Under the pieces are notes generated by a model. The model was not told the origin of the DNA. It did not search any database and saw nothing but the letters and a program-made list of their open reading frames with translations. This document shows, one piece after another, positions 43,910 to 53,201 of a DNA stretch of 64,000 nucleotides (its first letter is position 1; the number at the start of each line of letters is the position of its first letter). Source of the stretch: an uncultured Salinisphaerales bacterium (lineage in GTDB: Bacteria > Pseudomonadota > Gammaproteobacteria > Nevskiales > CAJXLF01); assembly GCA_913055805.1 (NCBI GenBank), contig CAJXLF010000006.1, positions 65,735-129,734 on the forward strand. Reading direction: 5' to 3'. The position numbers were made by a program, and so were the translations under genes.

Positions 43910-44433
43910 GCAGCGGCCGGAATTTTCAGCAGAAGCAGAGCCATCACTGCGGCGGCGTAAACACCCGCCAGCAGATCATCGAACATGATGCCGAAACCGC
44001 CATGAATCCGTTTGTCTGCCCAGCGGATAGGCGGCGGCTTGATAATGTCGAATACTCTAAAGACAACAAACCCGAGCAGCATGAGCACGGCCGGAGAAAG
44101 CCAGGCGGCCTGCGGCGTCAGTACGAGAACCGGCAGCATGGTGACCAGATATCCCACCACTTCGTCCCATACAATACCGCCATGATCGTGTACGCCCAGC
44201 ACATGGGTCGCATGTCCGCACAAACCGATGCCGGCCACGAAAAAGCCTGCGGTAATCATGGAAAAATGCAGCAGGTCGAGATCCTGCATGAACCAGAAGA
44301 ACAGCACTCCCACCAGTGTTCCCGCCGTACCTGGCGCCTTTGGTGACAGGCCAGTGCCGAAACCGAATGCGGCCAGCATCAATGGATCACGTAAAACCTG
44401 TCTGGCATCGGCTTGCTTGTCGCTGCTCATCAA
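43906..44433 (-). CDS. pgpA: Phosphatidylglycerophosphatase A
   Basis: This 175-residue membrane enzyme removes phosphate from phosphatidylglycerol phosphate. The motifs GTGLSPKAPGTAGTLVGVL, HDHGGIVWDEVVGYLVTM and VFRVFDIIKPPPIRWAD are diagnostic. It starts eight bases after thiL, with which pgpA is commonly linked. Confidence 0.95.
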   Translation of the reverse strand: MMSSDKQADARQVLRDPLMLAAFGFGTGLSPKAPGTAGTLVGVLFFWFMQDLDLLHFSMITAGFFVAGIGLCGHATHVLGVHDHGGIVWDEVVGYLVTMLPVLVLTPQAAWLSPAVLMLLGFVVFRVFDIIKPPPIRWADKRIHGGFGIMFDDLLAGVYAAAVMALLLLKIPAAA

Positions 44434-44441
44434 AAATCCTG

Positions 44442-45401
44442 TTACCCGTTTTCCTTGAAATGGTCGAATCCGGCTCGGCCCAGTTCAACCGTTTTGCCCT
44501 CTGCATTAAACACCTGCAAGCCCGTCTGAGTTCCCAGGCGACCAATAACGGTCAGCCCGGGCACTGCAGCCCGGGCTTCATCCAGCCTGTCCTCGGACAA
44601 ACAAACACAGAGCTCATAGTCATCGCCACCCGTCAAAACCATGGATTCCATCAGGCCTTCGGGACAATGCGCCCTGAATTCCGAACTTAAGGGCAGCTTG
44701 TCCAGTTCCAGAACGGCGCCGACACCGCTGGCTTCAAGTACATGTCCCAGATCCGCCGCCAGGCCATCAGAAATATCAATAGCAGCATGTGCCAGGCCTG
44801 CCAGTGCCCGGCCCGCATCCAGCCTGGGTGCCGGACGATTCAAACGCCCGAGTAACGCTTCGGGTACCGGCGCAGCACTGTTATCCAGCAAATACAGAGC
44901 CAACGCCGCATCACCCAGCGCACCGGTCACGGCGACCAGATCACCGGGACAGGCAGCATCACGCCTGAGAGCCTCACGCTCGCCCACATGCCCCAGGGCC
45001 TGCACCGTAATACTTGTAGGACCGGAGGTCAGATCTCCACCCACAACCGCGACATCGTGGGCCTTGGCCAGATCGTGGACGCCCTCGCAGAAAGCCTGCA
45101 TCCATGCTTCCCTGCCCTCGAGTTCCCTTGGCAATGTCAGGGCAACGGTTAACCAGGCAGCCTCGGCGCCCATCGCCGCCAGATCACTGAGGTTGACTGC
45201 CACGGACTTCCAGCCAATGTCGTAAGGATTTGTTTTCTCAGGGAAATGACGGCCCTGAACCAGAGTGTCAACGGTCGCCGCCAGGACCCTGCCCGCGGGT
45301 ACTTGCAACAGCGCTGCATCATCGCCCGAACCCAGCAGCACATCACTACGGTCAGCGCCCCGCGGGGCATAACGCTTGATCAGATCGAATTCCCCGGCCA
45401 T
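44442..45401 (-). CDS. thiL: Thiamine-monophosphate kinase
   Basis: This 319-residue enzyme phosphorylates thiamine phosphate to the diphosphate cofactor. Signatures are GEFDLIKRYAPR, GSGDDAALL, TVDTLVQGRHF and DISDGLAADLGHVLEASGVG. The start ATG 45401 lies 12 bases after the nusB stop. No TPP riboswitch is visible, as expected inside the operon. Confidence 0.96.
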   Translation of the reverse strand: MAGEFDLIKRYAPRGADRSDVLLGSGDDAALLQVPAGRVLAATVDTLVQGRHFPEKTNPYDIGWKSVAVNLSDLAAMGAEAAWLTVALTLPRELEGREAWMQAFCEGVHDLAKAHDVAVVGGDLTSGPTSITVQALGHVGEREALRRDAACPGDLVAVTGALGDAALALYLLDNSAAPVPEALLGRLNRPAPRLDAGRALAGLAHAAIDISDGLAADLGHVLEASGVGAVLELDKLPLSSEFRAHCPEGLMESMVLTGGDDYELCVCLSEDRLDEARAAVPGLTVIGRLGTQTGLQVFNAEGKTVELGRAGFDHFKENG

Positions 45402-45413
45402 CACGCCAGCAGG

Positions 45414-45878
45414 TTAAAGGCCCGCCTTGATCTCCACTTCACGCAGCCGCCTGGCCAGCCGGTCCATGACGCCATTGATATATTTGTGGCTGTCGGTGGC
45501 GCCATAGCGCTTGGCCAGTTCAACAGCTTCATTAATCACCACGCGGTAAGGGATCTCCGGGTGATTGCTCAGCTCATAGGCGCCCACCAGCAAGGTGGCT
45601 CGCTCGATGGGGTCGAGCTGCTCCACCGGCCGGTCCAGCACCTTGGCGAATTCGGCATCCAGCTCCGGTTCGTTACTCAATATCCCTTCGACCAGATCCG
45701 CGAAATATGCCGAATCGCAGCGAATCATGTCCGGCTCTGAACGAAACTGCGCAAGCAGATCACCGCGGGTGGTTTCAGCGATCTGCCATTGATAGATCGC
45801 CTGCATGGCAAAGCGCCTGGCCTGCTGACGACTCGGCTTGCGCTTTTCCGGCGAATTTTCGGCGGCGGTTTCGGTCAT
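45414..45878 (-). CDS. nusB: Transcription antitermination factor NusB
   Basis: This 154-residue all-helical protein has RRFAMQAIYQWQIAET at the N-terminus and VVINEAVELAKRYGATDSHK with YINGVMDRLAR at the C-terminus. With NusE it binds boxA in rRNA leaders. The start at 45878 lies four bases after ribH; the frame is open further upstream inside ribH. Confidence 0.96.
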   Translation of the reverse strand: MTETAAENSPEKRKPSRQQARRFAMQAIYQWQIAETTRGDLLAQFRSEPDMIRCDSAYFADLVEGILSNEPELDAEFAKVLDRPVEQLDPIERATLLVGAYELSNHPEIPYRVVINEAVELAKRYGATDSHKYINGVMDRLARRLREVEIKAGL

Positions 45879-45882
45879 GCGC

Positions 45883-46413
45883 TCAGACCTTGTCCAGCAG
45901 ACGGAGAGTATTGAGCGTCTGTAATACTGCGTGCACGGCTTCCCGTCCCTTGTTTTCAGGTCCCGGCGCCGCACGCACTTCGGCCTGCTGCTGGTTATCG
46001 GTGGTCAGCACGCCAAAGGCTATCGGCAGTTCATGCTTGTGCACCACAGCGACCACACCGTCTGTGCAGGCGCCGGCAACATAGTCGAAATGCGGCGTAT
46101 CGCCACGCACTACGCAGGCCAGCGCCACCAGGGCGTCAAACTTGCCGCTGGCGGCCGCCTTGTCCAGAACCAGGGGTACCTCGAAGGCGCCGGGAACACG
46201 CAACAGGGTAATGTCCTGCTCCGCTACGCCGCACTCGGCCAGGGTTTCCAGAGCCCCCTGCAACAGGCCGTTAATAACGCCCTCGTTCCAGCGGGTAGCG
46301 ATGATGGCGACACGCGTGCCGGGCGCATCCACGCCACCTTCCAGCGTACGGATGTTTTTCAGAGCGGGCACATCAGCATCACTGCCCTGATATCGGGGAC
46401 GATCAGTACTCAT
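45883..46413 (-). CDS. ribH: 6,7-dimethyl-8-ribityllumazine synthase
   Basis: This 176-residue enzyme condenses 5-amino-6-ribitylaminouracil with dihydroxybutanone phosphate. The motifs RWNEGVINGLLQGALETL, PGAFEVPLVLDKAA, ACVVRGDTPHFDYVA and PIAFGVLTTDN are clear, including the catalytic His in the GDTPHF segment. It lies between ribB and nusB. Confidence 0.96.
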   Translation of the reverse strand: MSTDRPRYQGSDADVPALKNIRTLEGGVDAPGTRVAIIATRWNEGVINGLLQGALETLAECGVAEQDITLLRVPGAFEVPLVLDKAAASGKFDALVALACVVRGDTPHFDYVAGACTDGVVAVVHKHELPIAFGVLTTDNQQQAEVRAAPGPENKGREAVHAVLQTLNTLRLLDKV

Positions 46414-46443
46414 GGATGGGTGAACCTGTGTTCCGTATATGGG

Positions 46444-47553
46444 TTAATCGCAATGGACATATTCGACCACTTCCAGGCCGAAGCCGGAAATGGCGTGCAT
46501 ACGCTTGGGCGCCGACAGCACGCGCATGCGCTGCACGCCCAGATCCTTCAGTATCTGGGCGCCGATGCCATGGGTACGTAATTCATTGTCGTCATCATCT
46601 TCGGCATAGGTGATGGGCAGCCCCCGGCTGATCTGTTCAATCCGCTGAGCCAGTTCCAGAGGCGTTTCAGGCTTGCGCAGGACCAGCACCACGCCACTGT
46701 CTTCTTCAGCTACACGGCGCATGGCGTGATCAAGCGGCCAACCGAAACTTTCATGCTCCACGCCGAGTGTATCGTTCAGCGTATTACGCACATGCACCCT
46801 CACCAGGGTAGGTTCTCTGGAGTCTATTTCACCCTTGACCATGGCGATGTGCAGTGTCTTGTCGATGCGGTCCTCGAAAGCGATCATGCGAAATTCGCCG
46901 AAACGGGTTTTGACCCGGGTCTCGCTGACGCGCTCGACGCTATGCTCATTGGCCAGCCGATAACGGATCAGATCAGCAATGGTCCCCAGCTTGAGATCAT
47001 GCTCGGTGGCGAATTTTTCCAGATCGGGACGGCGCGCCATGCTGCCATCCTCATTCATGATTTCCACGATCACCGCAGCCGGTTCCAGGCCAGCCAGGTG
47101 GGACAGGTCGCAACCGGCTTCGGTATGTCCGGCACGGGTCAGCACGCCGCCCGGACGGGCCATGATCGGGAATACATGTCCCGGCTGCACAATGTCTTCC
47201 GGCTTGGCATCCGCGGCCACAGCTGCCTGCACGGTACGGGCCCGGTCGTAGGCGGAAATGCCTGTCGTCACACCTTCGGCCGCCTCGATGGAAACGGTAA
47301 AGCGGGTGCCATGACTTTCCCGGTTGCGGTCTACCATCAGTGGCAGATGCAACTGCCGGCAGCGTTCTTCGGTTACGGTCAGGCAAATGAGGCCACGCGC
47401 ATGGCGTGACATGAAGTTGATGTCCTCGGGCCGGACATGCTGGGCGGCCATGATCAGATCGCCCTCGTTTTCCCGGTCTTCATCATCCATGATGATGACC
47501 ATCCGCCCCTGGCGGATATCTTCAATAATTTCTTCGGTTGTATGCAGGCCCAT
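46444..47553 (-). CDS. ribB: 3,4-dihydroxy-2-butanone-4-phosphate synthase with degenerate GTP cyclohydrolase II-like domain (RibBX)
   Basis: This 369-residue protein has a full N-terminal synthase domain ([10 protein letters not shown] at 23-32, [10 protein letters not shown] and [15 protein letters not shown]). From about residue 205 the C-terminal domain follows the cyclohydrolase II fold, but the CxxG...CxC zinc cysteines are replaced ([16 protein letters not shown]). It should therefore make only the butanone phosphate, like the RibBX proteins of pseudomonads, and a separate ribA must supply the cyclohydrolase. The start overlaps the ribE stop by one base. Confidence 0.93.
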   Translation of the reverse strand: MGLHTTEEIIEDIRQGRMVIIMDDEDRENEGDLIMAAQHVRPEDINFMSRHARGLICLTVTEERCRQLHLPLMVDRNRESHGTRFTVSIEAAEGVTTGISAYDRARTVQAAVAADAKPEDIVQPGHVFPIMARPGGVLTRAGHTEAGCDLSHLAGLEPAAVIVEIMNEDGSMARRPDLEKFATEHDLKLGTIADLIRYRLANEHSVERVSETRVKTRFGEFRMIAFEDRIDKTLHIAMVKGEIDSREPTLVRVHVRNTLNDTLGVEHESFGWPLDHAMRRVAEEDSGVVLVLRKPETPLELAQRIEQISRGLPITYAEDDDDNELRTHGIGAQILKDLGVQRMRVLSAPKRMHAISGFGLEVVEYVHCD

Positions 47554-48221
47554 CAGGCTTTGATTCCTTCATTGTTCTGCAGGCTGTGCCGCAGTCCGGC
47601 AAGCAGCAGTGGTTCGCCCTGTTCGCGTGAGTCACCCATGAGCAGGCGTTCCAGATAACGTGCTACCAGATCCACTTCAAGATTCACGGCGTCGCCCGGC
47701 TGCAGGCTGCCCAGATTGGTCTCCTGCAGGGTATGCGGTATCAGATTCACCCCGAAATGTCGCCCTTTCACGTCGTTCACTGTCAGGCTGACACCGTTAA
47801 TGGTGATGGAACCCTTGCGCGCAACGTAACGGCTCAGATCCTGCGGCACTTCAAACTCCATGCGCAAGGAACGAGCTTCCTCATGCATGCCCGTGACTTG
47901 GCCAATACCATCAACGTGGCCACTGACCAGATGTCCGCCCAGCGGCTGATTCAGTGTCAGGGCTTTTTCCAGGTTGACCGGATCACCCTCACCCAGAGCG
48001 CCCAGCGTGGTCAGATTGAGCGTCTCTTGCGACACATCTGCGGCAAAGCCCCGCTCACTCAGCTCCACGGCGGTCAGACAGACGCCATTCACGGCAATAC
48101 TGTCGCCCAGGGCAACGCTGCTCAGGTCAAGCTTGTCCGTATCCAGCCACAGACGGCGGTCGCCGCCCTGCGTTTCTGTTTTCTGAAGACGCCCTTGCGC
48201 CTGAATGATTCCGGTAAACAT
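47553..48221 (-). CDS. ribE: Riboflavin synthase alpha subunit
   Basis: This 222-residue enzyme contains two lumazine-binding repeats: [12 protein letters not shown], then [16 protein letters not shown], and again [15 protein letters not shown]. It dismutates dimethylribityllumazine to riboflavin. It overlaps ribB by one base and lies 96 bases after ribD. No FMN riboswitch is visible in that gap. Confidence 0.96.
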   Translation of the reverse strand: MFTGIIQAQGRLQKTETQGGDRRLWLDTDKLDLSSVALGDSIAVNGVCLTAVELSERGFAADVSQETLNLTTLGALGEGDPVNLEKALTLNQPLGGHLVSGHVDGIGQVTGMHEEARSLRMEFEVPQDLSRYVARKGSITINGVSLTVNDVKGRHFGVNLIPHTLQETNLGSLQPGDAVNLEVDLVARYLERLLMGDSREQGEPLLLAGLRHSLQNNEGIKA

Positions 48222-48317
48222 AGAATGAAGTCAGCAATAACTGGCTGCACATTTTCTCATATTGCAGGGCACAACGCCTGCACAAATGCATGAGGCAGCT
48301 GGCAGACTTTGCCGCTA

Positions 48318-49403
48318 CTAAAGCAGCGTAGCAGTAATGCGCCAGTCCTCACCCACCGCACGCATATCCACAACCTTCAGCTCCAGCGCCTGATCAATGC
48401 TGTGCACAGCAGGCAACGCCATCAAGCCTCTGCCCGAGTCACCCAGGAGTTTGGGCGCCAGGTAGGTTATGACTTCGTCGGCGAGTCCGGCCTGCAGAAA
48501 AGCCCCGGCCAGTTCGGCCCCGGCTTCAACCAGCACTTCATTCACAGCCTGTGACCCGAGCCAGTCCAGCACCGCCTGAAGATCAAGCCTGCCGGCATTG
48601 GCAGGGAACACTTCCACTTGCGCCCCTGCATCAAGCAATGCAGCAGTCGACTCGCGGCTATCCGCACAGGTCAGCACCGTTGTGATGCCTTCTATCGTCA
48701 GCATGCGGGCGCTTGCAGGCATGCGCAGCCGCGAATCCAGCACAATGCGCCGGGGCTGCAGCCCCGAGTAATGCTCAAGACGCACATTAAGCGCGGGATT
48801 ATCTGCCAGTACAGTGCCGATACCCGTGAGCACAGCACCCGCCTCGGCCCGCAGTCGATGCACGTCCTGCCGCGCCGCCTCACCGGTAATCCATTGACTG
48901 CTGCCATCTGCAGCAGCGCTGCGCCCGTCCAGGCTCATGGCCAGTTTGACCGTAACCCAGGGCCGCCCCGCCTGCATGCGCTTCACGAAGCCCCGGTTGA
49001 GGCGCAGGGCTTCGCTCTCCATCAATCCGGATTCTACTGTGATGCCGGCGGTCTGCAGTGCTGCCATGCCCCGGCCGGAAACTTCCGGATTGGGGTCCTG
49101 CATGGCTGCCACAACTCGATCAACGCGCGCTGCAATCAGTGCTTCTGCGCAGGGAGGGGTGCGACCATGATGACTGCAAGGCTCGAGTGTGACATAGGCG
49201 GTAGCGCCTTCGGAACCATCACCGGCTGCCTGCAGGGCCATCACCTCGGCATGCGGCCCACCGGCGCGCTCATGCCAGCCTTCGCCAATGATCTTGCCAT
49301 CCCTGACCAGAACACAGCCAACACGCGGATTCGGATGCGTGGTCGCCAGCCCGCGGCGCGCCAGTTGCAACGCCCGGGCCATAAACCGGGCATCAGTCGT
49401 CAT
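48318..49403 (-). CDS. ribD: Bifunctional riboflavin deaminase/reductase RibD
   Basis: This 361-residue enzyme has an N-terminal cytidine-deaminase-like zinc domain ([12 protein letters not shown] and [11 protein letters not shown]) and a C-terminal NADPH-dependent reductase domain ([19 protein letters not shown] and RIVLDSRLR). ATG 49403 lies 11 bases inside the end of nrdR, so the two are coupled. Confidence 0.96.
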   Translation of the reverse strand: MTTDARFMARALQLARRGLATTHPNPRVGCVLVRDGKIIGEGWHERAGGPHAEVMALQAAGDGSEGATAYVTLEPCSHHGRTPPCAEALIAARVDRVVAAMQDPNPEVSGRGMAALQTAGITVESGLMESEALRLNRGFVKRMQAGRPWVTVKLAMSLDGRSAAADGSSQWITGEAARQDVHRLRAEAGAVLTGIGTVLADNPALNVRLEHYSGLQPRRIVLDSRLRMPASARMLTIEGITTVLTCADSRESTAALLDAGAQVEVFPANAGRLDLQAVLDWLGSQAVNEVLVEAGAELAGAFLQAGLADEVITYLAPKLLGDSGRGLMALPAVHSIDQALELKVVDMRAVGEDWRITATLL

Positions 49404-49899
49404 CGTTCTTGATCAGGGCCATCTGCCGCCTGCGTTCTTCCGGGTTGGGTATTTCCTGCAGGCGTTCGATTTCTTCGCGGAAGGCGTTTACGTCTTCGAA
49501 ACGACGATAAACCGAGGCAAAACGCACGTAAGCCACCTGGTCCAGCTTGCCCAGTTCATCCATGACCCACTCACCCACCTTCAGCGAAGGTACTTCGCGT
49601 TCGCCCAGCGTACGCAGGCGATGCATGATGTGATCAAGGGCCACTTCCAGGTCTTCCGCCGATACCGGGCGCTTGTACAGCGCGCGCTGCATGCCGGTAC
49701 GCAGCTTCTGTTCGTCGAACGGTACCCGTGAGCCATCACTCTTGAGGATGGCGGGCATCACCAGTTCAGCGGTTTCGAAAGTGGTGAAACGCTCGTTGCA
49801 GTCTACGCATTCGCGGCGGCGGCGCACCTGGTGGCCTTCCGCCGCCAGGCGCGAGTCAATCACCCGGGTATCGTCGGCGCCGCAGAAAGGGCAATGCAT
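49393..49899 (-). CDS. nrdR: Transcriptional repressor NrdR
   Basis: This 168-residue protein has a zinc ribbon with Cys3, Cys6, Cys31 and Cys34, and an ATP-cone domain ([20 protein letters not shown]). It represses ribonucleotide reductase genes in response to ATP/dATP. No nrd genes or NrdR boxes were noticed in the window. The gene sits between glyA and ribD, its common position. Confidence 0.97.
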   Translation of the reverse strand: MHCPFCGADDTRVIDSRLAAEGHQVRRRRECVDCNERFTTFETAELVMPAILKSDGSRVPFDEQKLRTGMQRALYKRPVSAEDLEVALDHIMHRLRTLGEREVPSLKVGEWVMDELGKLDQVAYVRFASVYRRFEDVNAFREEIERLQEIPNPEERRRQMALIKNDDD

Positions 49900-49914
49900 G
49901 ACGCTGTACTGTTA

Positions 49915-51219
49915 TCAGGCGACTTGACGCGTATTCATGGCGCCGCTGTAAACCGGGAAACGCGCGCACAGGGCTTCGACTTCGCCACGGATACGGTCCA
50001 CTACGGCTTGGTCTGCTCCGTTCTCGCCGCCTGCTGCCAAAGCATCGAGAATATCGCAGATCCAGGTGGCCACCTGCCGCACCTCTGTCTCACCGAAACC
50101 ACGGGTGGTGGCCGCCGGGGTACCGATACGCAGGCCGCTGGTGACGAAGGGTGAGCGCGGATCATTGGGCACGGCGTTCTTGTTCACGGTGAGATGGGCA
50201 AGGCCCAGCGTCTCCTCGGCATCCTTGCCGGTGATGTCCTGACGAATCAGGGAAATCAGCATGAGGTGATCATCGGTACCGCCGGAAACCACATCGTAAC
50301 CACGGTCCACGAATACCTTGGCCATGGCCTGGGCATTGATCAGTACCTGCTTCTGGTAATCGGCAAAAGCCGGCTCCAGCGCTTCCTTGAAAGCCACCGC
50401 CTTGGCCGCAATCACATGCATCAACGGGCCGCCCTGGGCGCCGGGGAAGACAGCCGAATTCAGTTTCTTGTACAGATCCTCACCCTGGCCCTTGGACAGG
50501 ATCAGGCCGCCACGCGGGCCGCGCAGGGTTTTGTGGGTGGTGGTGGTCACTACATGCGCATGCGGCAGCGGGCTGGGATAGATACCGGCGGCAATCAGGC
50601 CGGCCACGTGCGCCATGTCGACGAACAGCCAGGCACCGACCTTGTCGGCGATCTCGCGCATACGCGCCCAGTCCACCACGCGCGAGTAGGCGGAAAAACC
50701 GGCAATGATCATTTTAGGCTGATGTTCGTCGGCCAGTTTCTCGACCTCGTCGTAGTCGATCAGGCCGGTATCCGGATCAATACCGTACTGCACCGCGTTG
50801 TAGTGCTTGCCGGAAAAATTGGGCGCCGCGCCGTGCGTCAGATGCCCGCCATGCGCCAGGCTCATACCCAGGATGGTGTCACCCGGCTTGACCAGCGCCA
50901 TGAAGACCGCAAAGTTGGCCGACGCGCCGGAATGCGGCTGTACATTGGCGTAGTCGCAATCGAACAGCTGCTTGGCACGATCAATCGCCAGTTGTTCAGC
51001 AATGTCAACGAATTCGCAGCCGCCGTAATAACGCTTGGCCGGATAGCCTTCGGCGTACTTGTTGGTGAGTACCGAACCCTGGGCCGCCATCACGCGCGGG
51101 CTGGCGTAGTTTTCCGAGGCAATCAGCTCGATATGCGCTTCCTGGCGCTCCAATTCGGCATCCAGGGCCTTCTGCAAATCGGGATCAAAACTGGCGATAT
51201 CGAAACTGGCGTCGAACAT
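49915..51219 (-). CDS. glyA: Serine hydroxymethyltransferase
   Basis: This 434-residue PLP enzyme converts serine and tetrahydrofolate to glycine and methylene-tetrahydrofolate. The PLP Lys is in [16 protein letters not shown], and the N-terminal block [20 protein letters not shown] is intact. It leads the glyA-nrdR-rib-nusB-thiL-pgpA run, with 125 bases to cysC upstream. No glycine riboswitch or PurR site is evident. Confidence 0.97.
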   Translation of the reverse strand: MFDASFDIASFDPDLQKALDAELERQEAHIELIASENYASPRVMAAQGSVLTNKYAEGYPAKRYYGGCEFVDIAEQLAIDRAKQLFDCDYANVQPHSGASANFAVFMALVKPGDTILGMSLAHGGHLTHGAAPNFSGKHYNAVQYGIDPDTGLIDYDEVEKLADEHQPKMIIAGFSAYSRVVDWARMREIADKVGAWLFVDMAHVAGLIAAGIYPSPLPHAHVVTTTTHKTLRGPRGGLILSKGQGEDLYKKLNSAVFPGAQGGPLMHVIAAKAVAFKEALEPAFADYQKQVLINAQAMAKVFVDRGYDVVSGGTDDHLMLISLIRQDITGKDAEETLGLAHLTVNKNAVPNDPRSPFVTSGLRIGTPAATTRGFGETEVRQVATWICDILDALAAGGENGADQAVVDRIRGEVEALCARFPVYSGAMNTRQVA

Positions 51220-51344
51220 GCTGCACCTGTGGCTTGAAAGCGAATGAACCCGCTCTTCGGGCGGCCGGAGAACGGTAGGAGCGGAATTTTACATCAGGAC
51301 GGCGCCAAACCCCAGATATTGGGCTGCCATGGCAAACGCGACGG

Positions 51345-51959
51345 TTAAAGACGCGATATGAAGTGATGTGTTTCCAGGTATTCCAGCACCGACTGTACAT
51401 TTTCTTCCACGGTCTGCTGATCGGTGCGCAGGTGAATCTCCGGATTCCCGGGTGGCTCGTAAGGCGCATCGATGCCGGTGAAGTTGGGAATCTCGCCCTT
51501 GCGCGCCTTCTGGTACAGGCCCTTGGGATCGCGCTGCTCACAGACTTCCAGGGGGCAGTCAACAAACACCTCGACGAAATCACCGTCCGCACTCAGGTCG
51601 CGGGCGATGGCGCGGTCCGAACGGTAGGGGGAAATAAAGGCGGTCAGAATGATGATGCCGCTCTCGCGGAACAGTTTGGCAATCTCGCCGATGCGGCGAA
51701 TATTTTCTACCCGGTCATCCGGACTAAAGCCAAGGTCCCTGCACAGGCCACCGCGCACATTGTCGCCGTCCAGGATAAAGGTGCGGCACCCGCGTTCGTA
51801 CAGCGCTTCTTCCACGGCCACCGCCAGTGTCGACTTGCCTGAAGCCGACAAGCCGGTAAACCAGAGGGTGAAACCACGATGACCGTTCAAACGTTCACGA
51901 TCGTGGCGCGCGACCTTGCCCTGATGCGTCGTGATATTCGTTGCTTTCTGTTCGACCAC
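51345..51959 (-). CDS. cysC: Adenylyl-sulfate kinase (APS kinase)
   Basis: This 204-residue P-loop enzyme phosphorylates APS to PAPS. Walker A is GLSASGKST, and the family blocks LDGDNVRGGLCRDLGFS and FVDCPLEVCEQRDPKGLYQKA are present. It stands alone here, with no cysD or cysN beside it. It lies between nadA and glyA on the same strand. Confidence 0.95.
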   Translation of the reverse strand: MVEQKATNITTHQGKVARHDRERLNGHRGFTLWFTGLSASGKSTLAVAVEEALYERGCRTFILDGDNVRGGLCRDLGFSPDDRVENIRRIGEIAKLFRESGIIILTAFISPYRSDRAIARDLSADGDFVEVFVDCPLEVCEQRDPKGLYQKARKGEIPNFTGIDAPYEPPGNPEIHLRTDQQTVEENVQSVLEYLETHHFISRL

Positions 51960-51985
51960 GTTCGCCCCCTTTCTTTTTTTCTTCG

Positions 51986-53089
51986 CTAGTTCGATACCTG
52001 CAACATCAGATCCAGCGCCTTGCGGGCCTGGTCGGCCTCATCATCCGGTACCTTGATCTGATTCACGACCTTGCCGTCAACCAGATTCTCCAGCACCCAG
52101 GCCAGATGCTGGGGATCAGTACGAAACATGGTGGAACACATGCAAACCGTCGGCGACATGAACTGCACCTGGACGTTCTTCGGCTTCATTTCATGGTGCA
52201 GACGGTTCACCAGATTGAGTTCAGTACCTACCAGCCATTTCGAGCCCGGCTCGGCCTGACGCACAGTATTCAGGATGTATTCGGTAGAACCGACGAAATC
52301 GGATTTCTGGCAGACCTCAAAGGCATTCTCGGGATGGCTGATAACGATGCCATCCGGGTGGTCCTGCTTCCAGTTCTCAATATGCTGCGGGCGGAACATC
52401 TGGTGCACCGAGCAGAAACCTTTCCAGAGAATCATGCGGGCGTTCAGAATTTCATCCCGGGACAGCCCACCCATCGGCTGATCGAAATCCCAGACCACCA
52501 TTTCATCCAGGCTGATATCCATACCGAAACCGGTATTGCGTCCCAGGTGCTGATCGGGGAAAAACAGCACTTTTTCCCGCTGCGCGAAGGACCACTCGAG
52601 CACCTGGCGGGCATTGGTGGAGGTGCAGACAATACCGCCGTGGCGGCCGCAGAAAGCTTTCAGGTCGGCGGCGGAATTGATGTAGGTGACCGGCGTCACA
52701 GCCGCATCGGCATCGCCCAGCACTTCATTCAGTTCGCGCCAGGCGCGCTCGACATTACGCAGGTTGGCCATGTCAGCCATGGAACACCCGGCGGCCATGT
52801 CAGGCAGGATTGCAACCTGATCGCGACGGGAAAGAATATCCGCCACTTCGGCCATGAAATGCACACCGCAAAACACGATGTACTCAGCGTCACAGCTGGC
52901 GGCCTCACGGGAAAGCTTCAGGGAATCACCGGAAAAATGAGCGTGTTTGAACACCTCATCACGTTGATAATGGTGACCAAGAATAACCACACGATCACCG
53001 AGCGCCGCTTTGGCGGCTTCAATGCGTGCATCGCATTCCTGATCATCCAGGAGTGAAAACTCCTGAATTTCCATAGCTGTTGCTGCCAT
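51986..53089 (-). CDS. nadA: Quinolinate synthase A
   Basis: This 367-residue Fe-S enzyme condenses iminoaspartate and dihydroxyacetone phosphate to quinolinate for NAD. Visible are VILGHHYQRDEV, FCGVHFMAEVADIL, PDMAAGCSMADMA, CTSTNARQVLEW and a C-terminal SPTVCMCSTMFR holding cluster cysteines. TATAAT at 53139-53144 on the minus strand is a good -10 box for it, though no matching -35 is clear. Confidence 0.96.
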   Translation of the reverse strand: MAATAMEIQEFSLLDDQECDARIEAAKAALGDRVVILGHHYQRDEVFKHAHFSGDSLKLSREAASCDAEYIVFCGVHFMAEVADILSRRDQVAILPDMAAGCSMADMANLRNVERAWRELNEVLGDADAAVTPVTYINSAADLKAFCGRHGGIVCTSTNARQVLEWSFAQREKVLFFPDQHLGRNTGFGMDISLDEMVVWDFDQPMGGLSRDEILNARMILWKGFCSVHQMFRPQHIENWKQDHPDGIVISHPENAFEVCQKSDFVGSTEYILNTVRQAEPGSKWLVGTELNLVNRLHHEMKPKNVQVQFMSPTVCMCSTMFRTDPQHLAWVLENLVDGKVVNQIKVPDDEADQARKALDLMLQVSN

Positions 53090-53151
53090 GTTCGACTCCT
53101 GGCCCTATGGGCCTCGTCCCCCTTGCCTGAAAGGCATCATTATAGGATAGA

Positions 53152-53184
53152 CGGGCAGGCGCTTGCGGATACCCGGCCTGCCCG
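53152..53184 (-). terminator. Weak hairpin after the Ig-like lipoprotein
   Basis: CGGGCAGGC and GCCTGCCCG are 9-bp arms around a 15-base loop between the lipoprotein stop and nadA. There is no T-tract, so terminator function is uncertain. Confidence 0.4.
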
Positions 53185-53201
53185 GCAATCCAGCTTACCC
53201 G

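Noticed and set aside
46444-51344. FMN, TPP or glycine riboswitches in the rib-thiL-glyA operon
   Set aside because: I looked at each gap over 60 bases, including before ribE, ribD and glyA, and saw none of the conserved cores.
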